Below are positions 14,679 to 22,630 of a stretch of DNA of 24,183 bases, one piece after another. Both the position numbers and the translations under genes were made by a program. The number at the start of each line of letters is the position of its first letter. The first letter of the stretch is position 1. This stretch comes from Natronohydrobacter sp. (GTDB lineage: Bacteria; Pseudomonadota; Alphaproteobacteria; Rhodobacterales; Rhodobacteraceae). The DNA lies in NCBI GenBank assembly GCA_007123015.1, contig SKSL01000034.1:1-24183 (forward strand), written 5' to 3'. Below the pieces are notes generated by a model. It saw only the letters and a list, made by a program, of their open reading frames with translations, had not been told where the DNA came from and searched no databases.

Positions 14679-15641
14679 ATGACACCTGATCAGATCCCCG
14701 TTCGTGGCACGCTGTCCGCGCAAAAGCCTCTTGATGGTTTGACATGGTTGCGCGTGGGCGGACCGGCTGACTGGCTGTTTCAGCCTGCGGATCCGGAGGA
14801 CCTGGCCAGCTTCCTGCAGGCCCTCGATCCTGCCGTTCCGGTTTTTCCCATGGGCGTCGGGTCGAATCTGATCGTGCGCGATGGCGGGATCCGCGCTGTG
14901 GTGATCCGGCTGGGGCGCGGGTTCAATGGGATCGAGACAGGCCCGGTTGTGACAGCAGGTGCCGCTGCGCTCGATGCTCATGTCGCGCGCAAGGCTGCCG
15001 AGGTCGGGCGCGATCTGACCTTTCTGCGCACGATCCCCGGTGCCATTGGTGGGGCCGTGCGGATGAATGCGGGCTGCTACGGGTCCTATGTGGCGGACCA
15101 TCTGATCGACATTGACGTGTTGACCCGCCGGGGCGAACGCCGCACCTTGCCTGCGCAAGACCTGAAGCTGGCCTATCGTCATTCCGAATTGCCCGCTGAC
15201 ACTATTATCCTGAGTGCCCGTTTCCACGCCCCCGAAGGCGACCCGGCAGCGCTGCAGGCGCGGATGGAAACCCAGCTTGCCAAGCGCGACGAAACCCAGC
15301 CCACCAAAGAGCGCAGCGCCGGATCGACCTTTCGCAATCCGGCCGGCTTTTCCTCGACCGGGCAGCCGGATGACAGCCAGGAGCTGAAAGCCTGGAAAGT
15401 GATCGACGAGGCCGGTTTGCGCGGCGCGCAGCTGGGCGGGGCGCAGATGTCGCCGAAGCATCCCAATTTCCTGATCAACGCCGGTGGGGCCACGGCCACC
15501 GAACTGGAAGCCTTGGGTGAAGAAGTGCGAAAAAGAGTTTTGCAAGCGCGCGGGATTTCGCTACAGTGGGAAATCATGCGGATTGGTGAAAAATTGCCGG
15601 GCGCATCGGTGCCTGCATTGCAGGTCAGCGCAGAAGACTAA
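14679..15641 (+). CDS. murB: UDP-N-acetylmuramate dehydrogenase (MurB)
   Basis: This FAD enzyme of 320 residues reduces UDP-GlcNAc-enolpyruvate to UDP-MurNAc, the second committed step of cytosolic peptidoglycan precursor synthesis. The FAD-binding motifs GVGSN (59-63) and IPGAIGGAVRMNAGCYG (119-135) are intact. The proton-donating Ser216 lies in SAGSTFRNP and the catalytic Glu298 in WEIMRIG; AQMSPKHPNFLIN is also conserved. No clear Shine-Dalgarno sequence precedes the ATG at 14679, and no alternative in-frame start exists nearby, so initiation may be weak or depend on the upstream gene. It starts the dcw segment here. The usual murC is not immediately upstream; amiC is. ddl follows about 60 bases downstream. 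Confidence 0.97.
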   Translation: MTPDQIPVRGTLSAQKPLDGLTWLRVGGPADWLFQPADPEDLASFLQALDPAVPVFPMGVGSNLIVRDGGIRAVVIRLGRGFNGIETGPVVTAGAAALDAHVARKAAEVGRDLTFLRTIPGAIGGAVRMNAGCYGSYVADHLIDIDVLTRRGERRTLPAQDLKLAYRHSELPADTIILSARFHAPEGDPAALQARMETQLAKRDETQPTKERSAGSTFRNPAGFSSTGQPDDSQELKAWKVIDEAGLRGAQLGGAQMSPKHPNFLINAGGATATELEALGEEVRKRVLQARGISLQWEIMRIGEKLPGASVPALQVSAED

Positions 15642-15703
15642 GAACAAGCCCGAAAAATTGGGCAAACAAGGGTCGTGTAGGCCCATAGGCAGTGGGAATG
15701 GGC

Positions 15704-16618
15704 ATGTCGAGCAGGGCAGCCCCCCGGATATGTGTGCTGAAAGGTGGACTCTCGTCTGAACGCGAGGTGTCTCTCTCGTCAGGGCATGAGTGCGCGAAAG
15801 CGCTGCGGGTGGCAGAATATGAGGTGATCGAACTGGATGCGCGCGGCGATGTCGTGCAGTGTCTGGTCGAGATCGCGCCTGATATCGTCTTCAATGCCCT
15901 GCATGGCCGCTATGGTGAAGATGGCTGCATTCAGGGCATTCTTGAATGGCTGCGCATTCCATACACACATTCGGGCGTGCTGGCCTCGTCGCTTGCGATG
16001 GACAAGGAGCGCTCGAAAGCCGCCTTTCGGGTTGCGGGTCTGCCTGTGGTCGCGTCGCATCTGGCCGCTAAAGCCGATGTCATGGCCGCCCATGTCATGG
16101 CCCCGCCCTATGTCGTCAAACCCAATAATGAGGGCAGTTCGGTCGGCGTCTATCTGGTGCAGGAGGGGGCAAACGGCCCGCCAGTGCTGTCCGACGACAT
16201 GCCGGACACCGTGATGATTGAGGCTTTCGCGCCGGGTCGCGAGCTGACGACGACAGTGGTGGGCGACCGCGCGCTGACCGTGACCGATATCCTGACCGGT
16301 GGCTGGTATGATTATGACGCGAAGTACCAGCCCGGCGGGTCGCGCCATGTGCTGCCTGCTGACATTCCGTCCGACATCCATGACGCCTGCCTGCAGATGG
16401 CCCTGCAGGCGCATCAGGTGTTGGGCTGCCGTGGCGTCTCGCGCACGGATTTCCGCTGGGATGAAAGCCGGGGTCTGGACGGGCTGATTATTCTGGAACT
16501 GAACACCCAGCCCGGGATGACACCGACCTCGCTGGTGCCGGAACAGGCGGCGCATTGCGGGATCAGTTTTTCCGATCTGTGTCGCTGGATCGTGGAGGAT
16601 GCCTCATGCGACCGCTAG
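15704..16618 (+). CDS. ddl: D-alanine--D-alanine ligase
   Basis: This 304-residue ATP-grasp enzyme joins two D-alanines for the peptidoglycan stem peptide. The conserved N-terminal VLKGGLSSEREVSLSSG (11-27), HGRYGEDG (67-74), the ATP-grasp lysine in YVVKPNNEGSSVGV (136-149), and the magnesium-binding ELNTQPGMTPTSLVPEQA near the C-terminus are all present. The frame opens with GTG at 15692 and also has ATG at 15698 and 15704; the last is chosen because GGGA lies six bases upstream and it gives the usual short N-terminus. The 3' end overlaps ftsQ by 13 bases, so the two are translationally coupled. The vancomycin-sensitive D-Ala-D-Ala type is expected from the active site. Confidence 0.96.
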   Translation: MSSRAAPRICVLKGGLSSEREVSLSSGHECAKALRVAEYEVIELDARGDVVQCLVEIAPDIVFNALHGRYGEDGCIQGILEWLRIPYTHSGVLASSLAMDKERSKAAFRVAGLPVVASHLAAKADVMAAHVMAPPYVVKPNNEGSSVGVYLVQEGANGPPVLSDDMPDTVMIEAFAPGRELTTTVVGDRALTVTDILTGGWYDYDAKYQPGGSRHVLPADIPSDIHDACLQMALQAHQVLGCRGVSRTDFRWDESRGLDGLIILELNTQPGMTPTSLVPEQAAHCGISFSDLCRWIVEDASCDR

Positions 16619-17838
16619 ATCCGCAGGACCGCGATGCACCGCTTTCAGTCTTCGCTGATCCGCAAGGGTTCTGGGACCATCTCGGATCGGCGCGGGCCGA
16701 GGAATATGCACAGGAAGAAATCCTGCCGATCACAGCAGTGCCGACTCCCCGCGCACAGGACCCCGAGCCCGCTTCCATTGCTCCGAGTGCCGTCGCGCGT
16801 GATGACATCTATACAGAGCGGCTGGAGGACACTCTGCAGCCCCTCGACGTGGCGCAAGTTGTCCTTTCCGCAGGAAATAGCACTGCGGCGAGTGTTTCCG
16901 CTCTCGCCACTGCACAGATCCCGGATGCAGGTTTTGCCATGGCGGCAGACCCGGCACCCCGTCCCGATGACCACAGGCGCCCGCGGCGCACGCGGCTTGC
17001 GGATGGACGCCTGAGCTATCGCTTGCAGCGTATCTGGCTGACCCCGCTCTATCGCGCGCTGTTGAAATTCGGATTGCCTGCCGTGGCGGTCCTTGCGGGT
17101 ATCGCGGTCTATTTCTCGGATGAAGCCAATCGCCAGACTGTGCTCGCAGCTTATGATACGGCCTATTCAGCCTTTGTCGACCGGCCCGAATTCATGGTCA
17201 CGACTGTGCGCTGGCCCGATGTGGCCCCGGAACTTGATGCCGCCTTGCAGGACCGCCTGAACCTTGATCTGCCCCAGTCGTCCTTCCGCCTTGATCTTGA
17301 TGCGCTGCGCCTCGAAGTAGAGGCGCTTGACTGGGTGCGCTCTGCCGATCTGCGCTTGCTGTCCGACGGGGTGCTTGCGGTCAGCCTGATCGAGCGTGTA
17401 CCTGCAATCCTGTGGCGCTCGGAATCAGGGCTTGAACTGCTTGATGATGAAGGCATCCGCGTGGCGCTGGTGACCAATCGCGCTGTGCGTTCTGATCTGC
17501 CGCTGATCGCCGGGGCAGGGGCCGCCGAGCATATCCGCGAGGCGCTTGATCTCTTCGAGGCTGCAACCCCGTTGGGCCCGCGTGTGCGTGGACTGGTCCG
17601 CGTCGGCGAACGGCGCTGGGATGTGGTACTGGACCGCGATCAGCGAATCCGCTTGCCCGAAACAGGCGCGCTGGCGGCGCTTGAGCGCGTCATGGCGCTT
17701 GAGCAGGCGCAGGACCTTCTGACGCGCGATCTGCTGGTGGCGGATCTGCGCAACCCATCGCGCCCGGTGCTGCAGATCAGTCCCAGCGCCATGGAGACGC
17801 TCAAAGACATCAGATCACAAAGCTCGGAGGCTCGTTAA
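16606..17838 (+). CDS. ftsQ: cell division protein FtsQ with extended N-terminus
   Basis: FtsQ (410 residues) is a bitopic divisome protein that links FtsB/FtsL to the early ring. A single transmembrane helix (about 153-171, FGLPAVAVLAGIAVYF) is preceded by the family segment RLSYRLQRIWLTPLYR. After it come a POTRA domain (about 195-268, FMVTTVRWPDV to RVPAILW) and a beta domain to about residue 390. The cytoplasmic part is about 150 residues, rich in Asp, Pro and Ala, and looks disordered, whereas relatives usually have a few dozen residues there. The ATG at 16606 has GGAGG seven bases upstream and lies inside ddl; the frame itself is open slightly further up, but without support. The stop TAA overlaps the ftsA ATG by one base. 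Confidence 0.93.
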   Translation: MRPLDPQDRDAPLSVFADPQGFWDHLGSARAEEYAQEEILPITAVPTPRAQDPEPASIAPSAVARDDIYTERLEDTLQPLDVAQVVLSAGNSTAASVSALATAQIPDAGFAMAADPAPRPDDHRRPRRTRLADGRLSYRLQRIWLTPLYRALLKFGLPAVAVLAGIAVYFSDEANRQTVLAAYDTAYSAFVDRPEFMVTTVRWPDVAPELDAALQDRLNLDLPQSSFRLDLDALRLEVEALDWVRSADLRLLSDGVLAVSLIERVPAILWRSESGLELLDDEGIRVALVTNRAVRSDLPLIAGAGAAEHIREALDLFEAATPLGPRVRGLVRVGERRWDVVLDRDQRIRLPETGALAALERVMALEQAQDLLTRDLLVADLRNPSRPVLQISPSAMETLKDIRSQSSEAR

Positions 17839-19178
17839 TGATGTTCGATCCCTATGCGTCGCAACGCGCCATGCGGCAGATGCGTCGGGCTGCCATGCAG
17901 CGCGGTGTCATCGCAGCCGTCGATATCGGAACCTACAAGATCGCGGCAGTGGTGCTGAAACTGGACCCTGGTCTGGACGGCGAAGGGTTTGGGGCCGGGA
18001 TCGGCAAGATGGCTGGTCAGGCCGGATTTCGCGTGATCGGCGCAGGGACCACGCGGTCCAGCGGTGTCCGCTATGGTGAAATCTCGGCCATGGCAGAAAC
18101 CGAGCGCGCTGTACGCACCGCGTTGCAGGTTGCGCAGAAAATGGCGCAGACGCGGGTTGATCACGTCATGGTCTGCCTCTCGGGTGGCAATCCGCGGTCT
18201 TATGGCCTGGGCGGCGAGATCAGGATCGAGGATGGTGTCGTTGTCGAAAACGACATTGCCCGCGTGATGGCCGCCTGCGAGATGCCGGATTTCGGGGCAG
18301 GGCGCGATGTGCTGCATGCGCAACCTATCAATTTCGCGCTCGATCATCGCTCTGGTCTGTCTGATCCGCGCGGCCAGTCCGGGCGCGATCTGGCCTGCGA
18401 CATGCATCTGGTGACGGTCGATACCAGTCTGGTCCAGAATATCTGCAACATCCTGAAGCGCTGCGATGTCGAACTGGCCGGCATTGTGTCTAGCGCCTAT
18501 GCCTCGGGCATGTCGGCACTGGTCGAAGACGAACAGGAACTGGGCGCGGCCTGTGTCGATCTGGGGGCAGGCACGTCGAGCGTGTCGATCTTCATCAAGA
18601 AACACATGATATACGCCGATTGCGTCCGTATGGGCGGCGGCCATGTGACCTCGGATATCTCGAAGGGGCTGCAGATCGATTTCGCCACAGCCGAGCGCAT
18701 CAAGACAGTGCATGGCGGGGTGCAGGCGACGTCGATGGATGATCGCGATCTGATCGAGCTGACCGGGGATAGCGGCGATTGGGACAAGGACCGGCGCACA
18801 GTCAGCCGCGCAGAGTTGATCGGGATCATGCGCCCGCGCATCGAAGAAATCCTCGAAGAGGTCCGCGCCCGGCTTGATGCTGCGGGCTTCAGCCATCTGC
18901 CCAGTCAACAGGTCGTGCTGACAGGGGGCGCGGCGCTTGTGCCGGGGCTCGATGGGCTTGCTGCGCGGATTTTCGGCCAGCAAGTGCGCCTTGGTCGCCC
19001 GGTGCGTGTGCGCGGCTTGCCGCAGGCGGCCTCTGGTCAGGCGTTTTCAAGTGTTGTGGGGCTCAGTTTGCTGGCAACCCATCCGCAGGATGAGTGGTGG
19101 GATTTCGAACTGCCTGTCGATCATTTTGCTGCGCGGCCCTTCAAGCGCGCTGTGAAATGGTTCAAAGACAACTGGTAA
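17838..19178 (+). CDS. ftsA: cell division protein FtsA
   Basis: FtsA (446 residues) is an actin-fold ATPase that tethers FtsZ filaments to the inner membrane. Visible are the phosphate-1 motif AVDIGTYKIAAVV (27-39), the 1C subdomain between roughly residues 85 and 195, phosphate-2 ACVDLGAGTSSVSIF (238-252), and the adenosine motif VVLTGGAALVPGL (359-371). The C-terminal amphipathic membrane-targeting helix FKRAVKWFKDNW ends the protein. The first of two adjacent ATG codons (17838) overlaps the ftsQ stop as TAATG and has CGGAGG seven bases upstream, so translation is coupled. A 7-base hairpin follows 18 bases after the stop, within the 181-base gap before ftsZ. Confidence 0.97.
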   Translation: MMFDPYASQRAMRQMRRAAMQRGVIAAVDIGTYKIAAVVLKLDPGLDGEGFGAGIGKMAGQAGFRVIGAGTTRSSGVRYGEISAMAETERAVRTALQVAQKMAQTRVDHVMVCLSGGNPRSYGLGGEIRIEDGVVVENDIARVMAACEMPDFGAGRDVLHAQPINFALDHRSGLSDPRGQSGRDLACDMHLVTVDTSLVQNICNILKRCDVELAGIVSSAYASGMSALVEDEQELGAACVDLGAGTSSVSIFIKKHMIYADCVRMGGGHVTSDISKGLQIDFATAERIKTVHGGVQATSMDDRDLIELTGDSGDWDKDRRTVSRAELIGIMRPRIEEILEEVRARLDAAGFSHLPSQQVVLTGGAALVPGLDGLAARIFGQQVRLGRPVRVRGLPQAASGQAFSSVVGLSLLATHPQDEWWDFELPVDHFAARPFKRAVKWFKDNW

Positions 19179-19196
19179 CCGCAAAATCGGGGTAGG

Positions 19197-19213
19197 CTGC
19201 CGAAACTCGGCAG
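19197..19213 (+). promoter_or_regulatory. hairpin in the ftsA-ftsZ gap
   Basis: CTGCCGA (19197-19203) and TCGGCAG (19207-19213) form a perfect 7-base stem around AAC, 18 bases after the ftsA stop. It is followed by AAAACC rather than a T-run, so it is not a plus-strand terminator. It may protect or process the mRNA and allow ftsZ to be expressed separately; this is inferred. Confidence 0.5.
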
Positions 19214-19359
19214 AAAACCGCAGAAAATTCGCCACATTTGGTAGTCTATTTCCAATTTCTTGGTGACGTTTTGCACAAAGCACTGTAGCTTCAAGGAAAA
19301 CAGGCAGTCGCAATGGTCCCTGGGGGGCGTATGACAGTAAAAAGAGGCGGAGTAGCAAA

Positions 19360-21036
19360 ATGGCGTTGAATTTTTCTGAATCCTCCAGTGACACGGAACT
19401 GTCGCCCCGGATCACTGTGTTCGGTGTTGGCGGTGCAGGCGGGAATGCCGTCAACAACATGATCGAAAAGCAACTCGAAGGCGTCGAGTTTGTCGTGGCC
19501 AACACAGATGCGCAGGCGCTGCAACAAAGTCGTGCGGCCGGGCGCATCCAGATGGGTGTGAAGATCACCGAAGGTCTGGGCGCGGGCGCGCGGCCTTCGG
19601 TCGGGTCGGCAGCGGCTGAAGAAACCATCGAAGAGATCATTGATCACCTTGCAGGGTCGCATATGTGCTTCATCACCGGCGGCATGGGTGGTGGCACCGG
19701 GACAGGCGCGGCACCGATCATCGCACAGGCCGCTCGCGAGCTTGGTGTTCTGACTGTTGGTGTGGTGACCAAGCCGTTCCAGTTCGAAGGCAACAAGCGC
19801 ATGCGCCAGGCCGAAGACGGGATCGAGGCGCTGCAAAAAGTGGTTGATACACTGATTATCATCCCCAACCAGAACCTGTTCCGTCTGGCAAATGAGCGCA
19901 CGACTTTCACTGAAGCCTTCGCAATGGCTGATGATGTGCTTTATCAGGGCGTCAAGGGTGTGACTGATCTGATGGTCCGCCCCGGCCTGATCAACCTCGA
20001 TTTCGCCGATGTGCGCGCGGTCATGGACGAGATGGGCAAGGCCATGATGGGCACGGGCGAGGCCGAAGGCGAAGATCGCGCGATCCACGCGGCTGAGAAG
20101 GCGATCGCCAACCCGCTTCTGGACGAAATCAGCCTTCATGGCGCGCGGGGCGTGTTGATCAATATCACTGGTGGCTATGACCTGACCCTGTTCGAGCTGG
20201 ACGAGGCGGCGAACCGGATTCGCGAAAAAGTCGATCCCGATGCGAATATCATCGTCGGCTCGACACTTGATCCGGCAATGGAAGGCGTGCTGCGCGTTTC
20301 AGTAGTGGCAACCGGGATCGACGTGCGCGAAGAAAAAGCCGAAGGTGAAGACTTCCCGCGTCGCAGTTTTTCCGAGCCTGTACGCGCGCCGCTGCCGGAA
20401 AAACCGGCGGCGCGTCAGTCTTCGGAACCAATGCGCGCGCCAGAGCCTGCGCGCATGCCCGAAGCGGTGCCAGCCGAGCCTGTTGTACAGGAAACGCGTT
20501 TCGAACCCGCCCAGCAGAACCTGTTTGCCGAGCCCGCGCAGCGACCAGCCGCAGCGATGTCTGCACGGCCAGTCGGTCGGGCAGAGCCCTCGGCAACATC
20601 GGGTTACAGTGCCGAACCCGGCGATCAGTTCGACATAGATTCTGTTCTGGCTGAACAGATGGCCCATCAGACCCCGGCCCCCAGTGCAGAAGGCGCCGGG
20701 AATTTCACGGCACCGCGTCGTCAGTCCCCCGGAACCCCATCACGCGAAACGCTGGAACGCTTGCAGCGCGCTGTTCAGAAAGCGCCTGAATACAGCGGCC
20801 GCGGGACGCGGGCTGTCGCACAACCGAGCGTAGAGCCGCGTGATGCGGATAAAGGGTCGCGCTTTGGCATCGGCTCGCTGATCAGCCGCATGTCCGGTCA
20901 TGGTGGCGAAGCGCAGGCTCATGCGCAGCCGCGTCGGGCTGCGCCGCCTGTGTCGCATTATGAAGAAGACCCGGGCGCGACACCTTCGGAAGAGCGGATC
21001 GAGATTCCGGCCTTCTTGCGGCGTCAGGCGAACTGA
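19360..21036 (+). CDS. ftsZ: cell division protein FtsZ
   Basis: FtsZ (558 residues) is the tubulin-like GTPase forming the cytokinetic ring. The GTPase core (about 15-320) has GVGGAGGNA (22-30), the tubulin signature GGMGGGTGTG (107-116), NLDFADV (212-218, the T7 synergy loop) and ISLHGARGVLINITGG. A Pro/Ala/Glu-rich, probably disordered linker of about 220 residues follows, with two near-identical heptads SEPVRAP (338-344) and SEPMRAP (355-361). It also contains the island SRFGIGSLISRMSG near the end. The C-terminal peptide EERIEIPAFLRRQAN binds FtsA and other partners. The ATG at 19360 has GGAG seven bases upstream. It stands 181 bases after ftsA, so it may have its own promoter. A terminator follows directly; lpxC, the usual neighbour, is absent. 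Confidence 0.98.
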   Translation: MALNFSESSSDTELSPRITVFGVGGAGGNAVNNMIEKQLEGVEFVVANTDAQALQQSRAAGRIQMGVKITEGLGAGARPSVGSAAAEETIEEIIDHLAGSHMCFITGGMGGGTGTGAAPIIAQAARELGVLTVGVVTKPFQFEGNKRMRQAEDGIEALQKVVDTLIIIPNQNLFRLANERTTFTEAFAMADDVLYQGVKGVTDLMVRPGLINLDFADVRAVMDEMGKAMMGTGEAEGEDRAIHAAEKAIANPLLDEISLHGARGVLINITGGYDLTLFELDEAANRIREKVDPDANIIVGSTLDPAMEGVLRVSVVATGIDVREEKAEGEDFPRRSFSEPVRAPLPEKPAARQSSEPMRAPEPARMPEAVPAEPVVQETRFEPAQQNLFAEPAQRPAAAMSARPVGRAEPSATSGYSAEPGDQFDIDSVLAEQMAHQTPAPSAEGAGNFTAPRRQSPGTPSRETLERLQRAVQKAPEYSGRGTRAVAQPSVEPRDADKGSRFGIGSLISRMSGHGGEAQAHAQPRRAAPPVSHYEEDPGATPSEERIEIPAFLRRQAN

Positions 21037-21061
21037 CGACTGCGTCAGCAGCGCTCAACGC

Positions 21062-21092
21062 AAAAAGCCGACCCGCTCGGGTCGGCTTTCAT
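21062..21092. terminator. bidirectional terminator between ftsZ and the GlsB-like gene
   Basis: A perfect 8-base stem (21067-21074 with 21079-21086), extended by two A-T pairs, surrounds GCTC. Three T residues follow on the plus strand and five on the minus strand. It lies between the convergent ftsZ (stop 21036) and the minus-strand gene ending at 21125, and is placed to end both transcripts. Confidence 0.88.
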
Positions 21093-21124
21093 ATATCGTC
21101 TGCAGGGAACTGGTTGCGGTAGCT

Positions 21125-21364
21125 TCAGCGTCTGTCCTGATATTTCTGCCAGACCCAGAGCAGAGCCAGTGCACCCAAAAGCGAGATCACGAAAGCCCCG
21201 ATCCAGCCTGCCGAGGTCATCAGAAAGCGAAATCCCAGCCCTCCGACCAGCGCGCCAAGCACACCGATCACCATTGCTGTGGGTAGGTCGGTATTCATCC
21301 GCATCAGACGTGTCGCCACCACACCCGCCAAGGCCCCCACGACGATCAGCAAGACCAGTGGCAT
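21125..21364 (-). CDS. GlsB/YeaQ/YmgE family small membrane protein
   Basis: This 79-residue, very hydrophobic protein has three predicted membrane helices (about 2-18, 28-47 and 53-71) and a basic end, WQKYQDRR. The pattern of glycine-rich helices with a short MRMNTDLPTA loop is that of the transglycosylase-associated/GlsB/YeaQ group, often described as stress-response membrane proteins of unknown mechanism. It starts three bases after the rlmN stop, so it is probably the last gene of that transcript, and it ends just before the shared terminator. Assignment is from overall pattern, so a generic small membrane protein is possible. Confidence 0.75.
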   Translation of the reverse strand: MPLVLLIVVGALAGVVATRLMRMNTDLPTAMVIGVLGALVGGLGFRFLMTSAGWIGAFVISLLGALALLWVWQKYQDRR

Positions 21365-21367
21365 AGC

Positions 21368-22546
21368 TCAGACTCCGGTCTCGAGCGCGATCTGCGCGGC
21401 CGATTTGCGACCGCGTTCGGTCGCCGATTTCAGCTGCCCGCAGGCGGCCATGATATCCTCGCCGCGCGGGGTCCGGATCGGTGAGGCGTAACCCGCCTTG
21501 TGGACGATATCTGCAAAGGCCTCGATCCGCGCCCAATCTGACCGCTGATACGGCGCGCCGGGCCATTCGTTGAACGGGATAAGATTGATCTTGGCCGGGA
21601 TGCCTGCGATCAACTTGACCAACCGCCGCGCATCCGCGTTGCTGTCATTCACGTCCTTGAGCATGACATATTCGAACGTGATGCGTTCGGAGTTCGACAG
21701 GCGGGGGTATTCCCGCAGCGCGTCAAGCAGCGTCTGGATGTTCCACCGCTTGTTGATCGGAACCAGCTTGTCGCGCACTTCATCCGTGGTGGCGTGGAAG
21801 CTGACAGCGAGGAGACACCCGATTTCCTGCGCCGTCCGCGCGATTTCCGGCACCACACCTGACGTGGACAGCGTGATCCGGCGGCGCGAGATCGACAGCC
21901 CTTCGCCATCCATCACGACTTTCATCGCGTCGCGCACATTGTCGAAATTATAAAGCGGCTCCCCCATTCCCATCAGCACAACATTGCTGACCAGCCGGGT
22001 TTCGTCTTTCGGCGCGCCGGGCTGTGGCCATTCGCCCAGATCATCGCGGGCGACCAGCACTTGCCCGACAATTTCAGAAGCGGTCAGGTTGCGAACCAGC
22101 TTCTGCGTGCCGGTGTGGCAAAATGAGCATGTCAATGTGCAGCCAACTTGCGAAGAGATGCACAGCGTGCCGCGATTTTCTTCAGGAATATAAACCGCTT
22201 CGACCTCATGCCCGCCCGCGATGCGCAGCAGATATTTGCGGGTTCCATCCTCTGAAATCTGCCGTGTGACGATCTCTGGCCGCGCGATCTCGAAATGCTG
22301 GACGAGATCAGCGCGATAGGCTTTCGCCAGATTGGTCATGAGCGCGAAATCCTGCACGCCCCAATGATAAATCCACTGCCATATCTGGCCCACGCGCATT
22401 TTCGCCTGCCGCTCTGGCGTGCCATGGGCGACCAGAATATCCGCCAGTTGCGCGCGCGTCAGGCCGACAAGGTTCAGCTTGCCGCCTTCGGGCAGTTTGC
22501 GCGGGATCGTCAGCACGTCCTGCGTGATGGGGGCAGTGGTCGACAT
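21368..22546 (-). CDS. rlmN: 23S rRNA (adenine-2503-C2)/tRNA methyltransferase RlmN
   Basis: This is a radical SAM enzyme of 392 residues that methylates C2 of A2503 in 23S rRNA and of A37 in some tRNAs. The cluster-binding CxxxCxxC is Cys136, Cys140 and Cys143 (CTLTCSFC). The methyl-carrying Cys369 lies in GEDIMAACGQL, and VVLMGMGEPLYNFD and SFHATTDEVRDKLVPIN are family hallmarks. The N-terminal helical RNA-binding domain is present (LTRAQLADILVAHG). Three in-frame ATGs exist (22588, 22567, 22546); the last is chosen because GAGG lies five bases upstream. The gap from rppH is 84 bases, and the small membrane protein gene follows after three bases. Confidence 0.96.
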   Translation of the reverse strand: MSTTAPITQDVLTIPRKLPEGGKLNLVGLTRAQLADILVAHGTPERQAKMRVGQIWQWIYHWGVQDFALMTNLAKAYRADLVQHFEIARPEIVTRQISEDGTRKYLLRIAGGHEVEAVYIPEENRGTLCISSQVGCTLTCSFCHTGTQKLVRNLTASEIVGQVLVARDDLGEWPQPGAPKDETRLVSNVVLMGMGEPLYNFDNVRDAMKVVMDGEGLSISRRRITLSTSGVVPEIARTAQEIGCLLAVSFHATTDEVRDKLVPINKRWNIQTLLDALREYPRLSNSERITFEYVMLKDVNDSNADARRLVKLIAGIPAKINLIPFNEWPGAPYQRSDWARIEAFADIVHKAGYASPIRTPRGEDIMAACGQLKSATERGRKSAAQIALETGV

Positions 22547-22630
22547 CGGGGCCTCGGGCACAGTCATGGGTTGCAGAGCATATAGCAAGTGTTGGGCGTG
22601 ATTTACAGTATGTGTGCCGGTAAAAGCCGT

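Noticed and set aside
13449..15545. Open frame of 698 codons on the minus strand antisense to the amidase and murB
   Set aside because: Its product is rich in His, Gln, Arg and Cys, matches no family, and covers two well-supported genes; GC-rich codon bias opens such antisense frames.
17835..18983. 382-codon minus-strand open frame opposite ftsA
   Set aside because: Shadow of ftsA with no family features.
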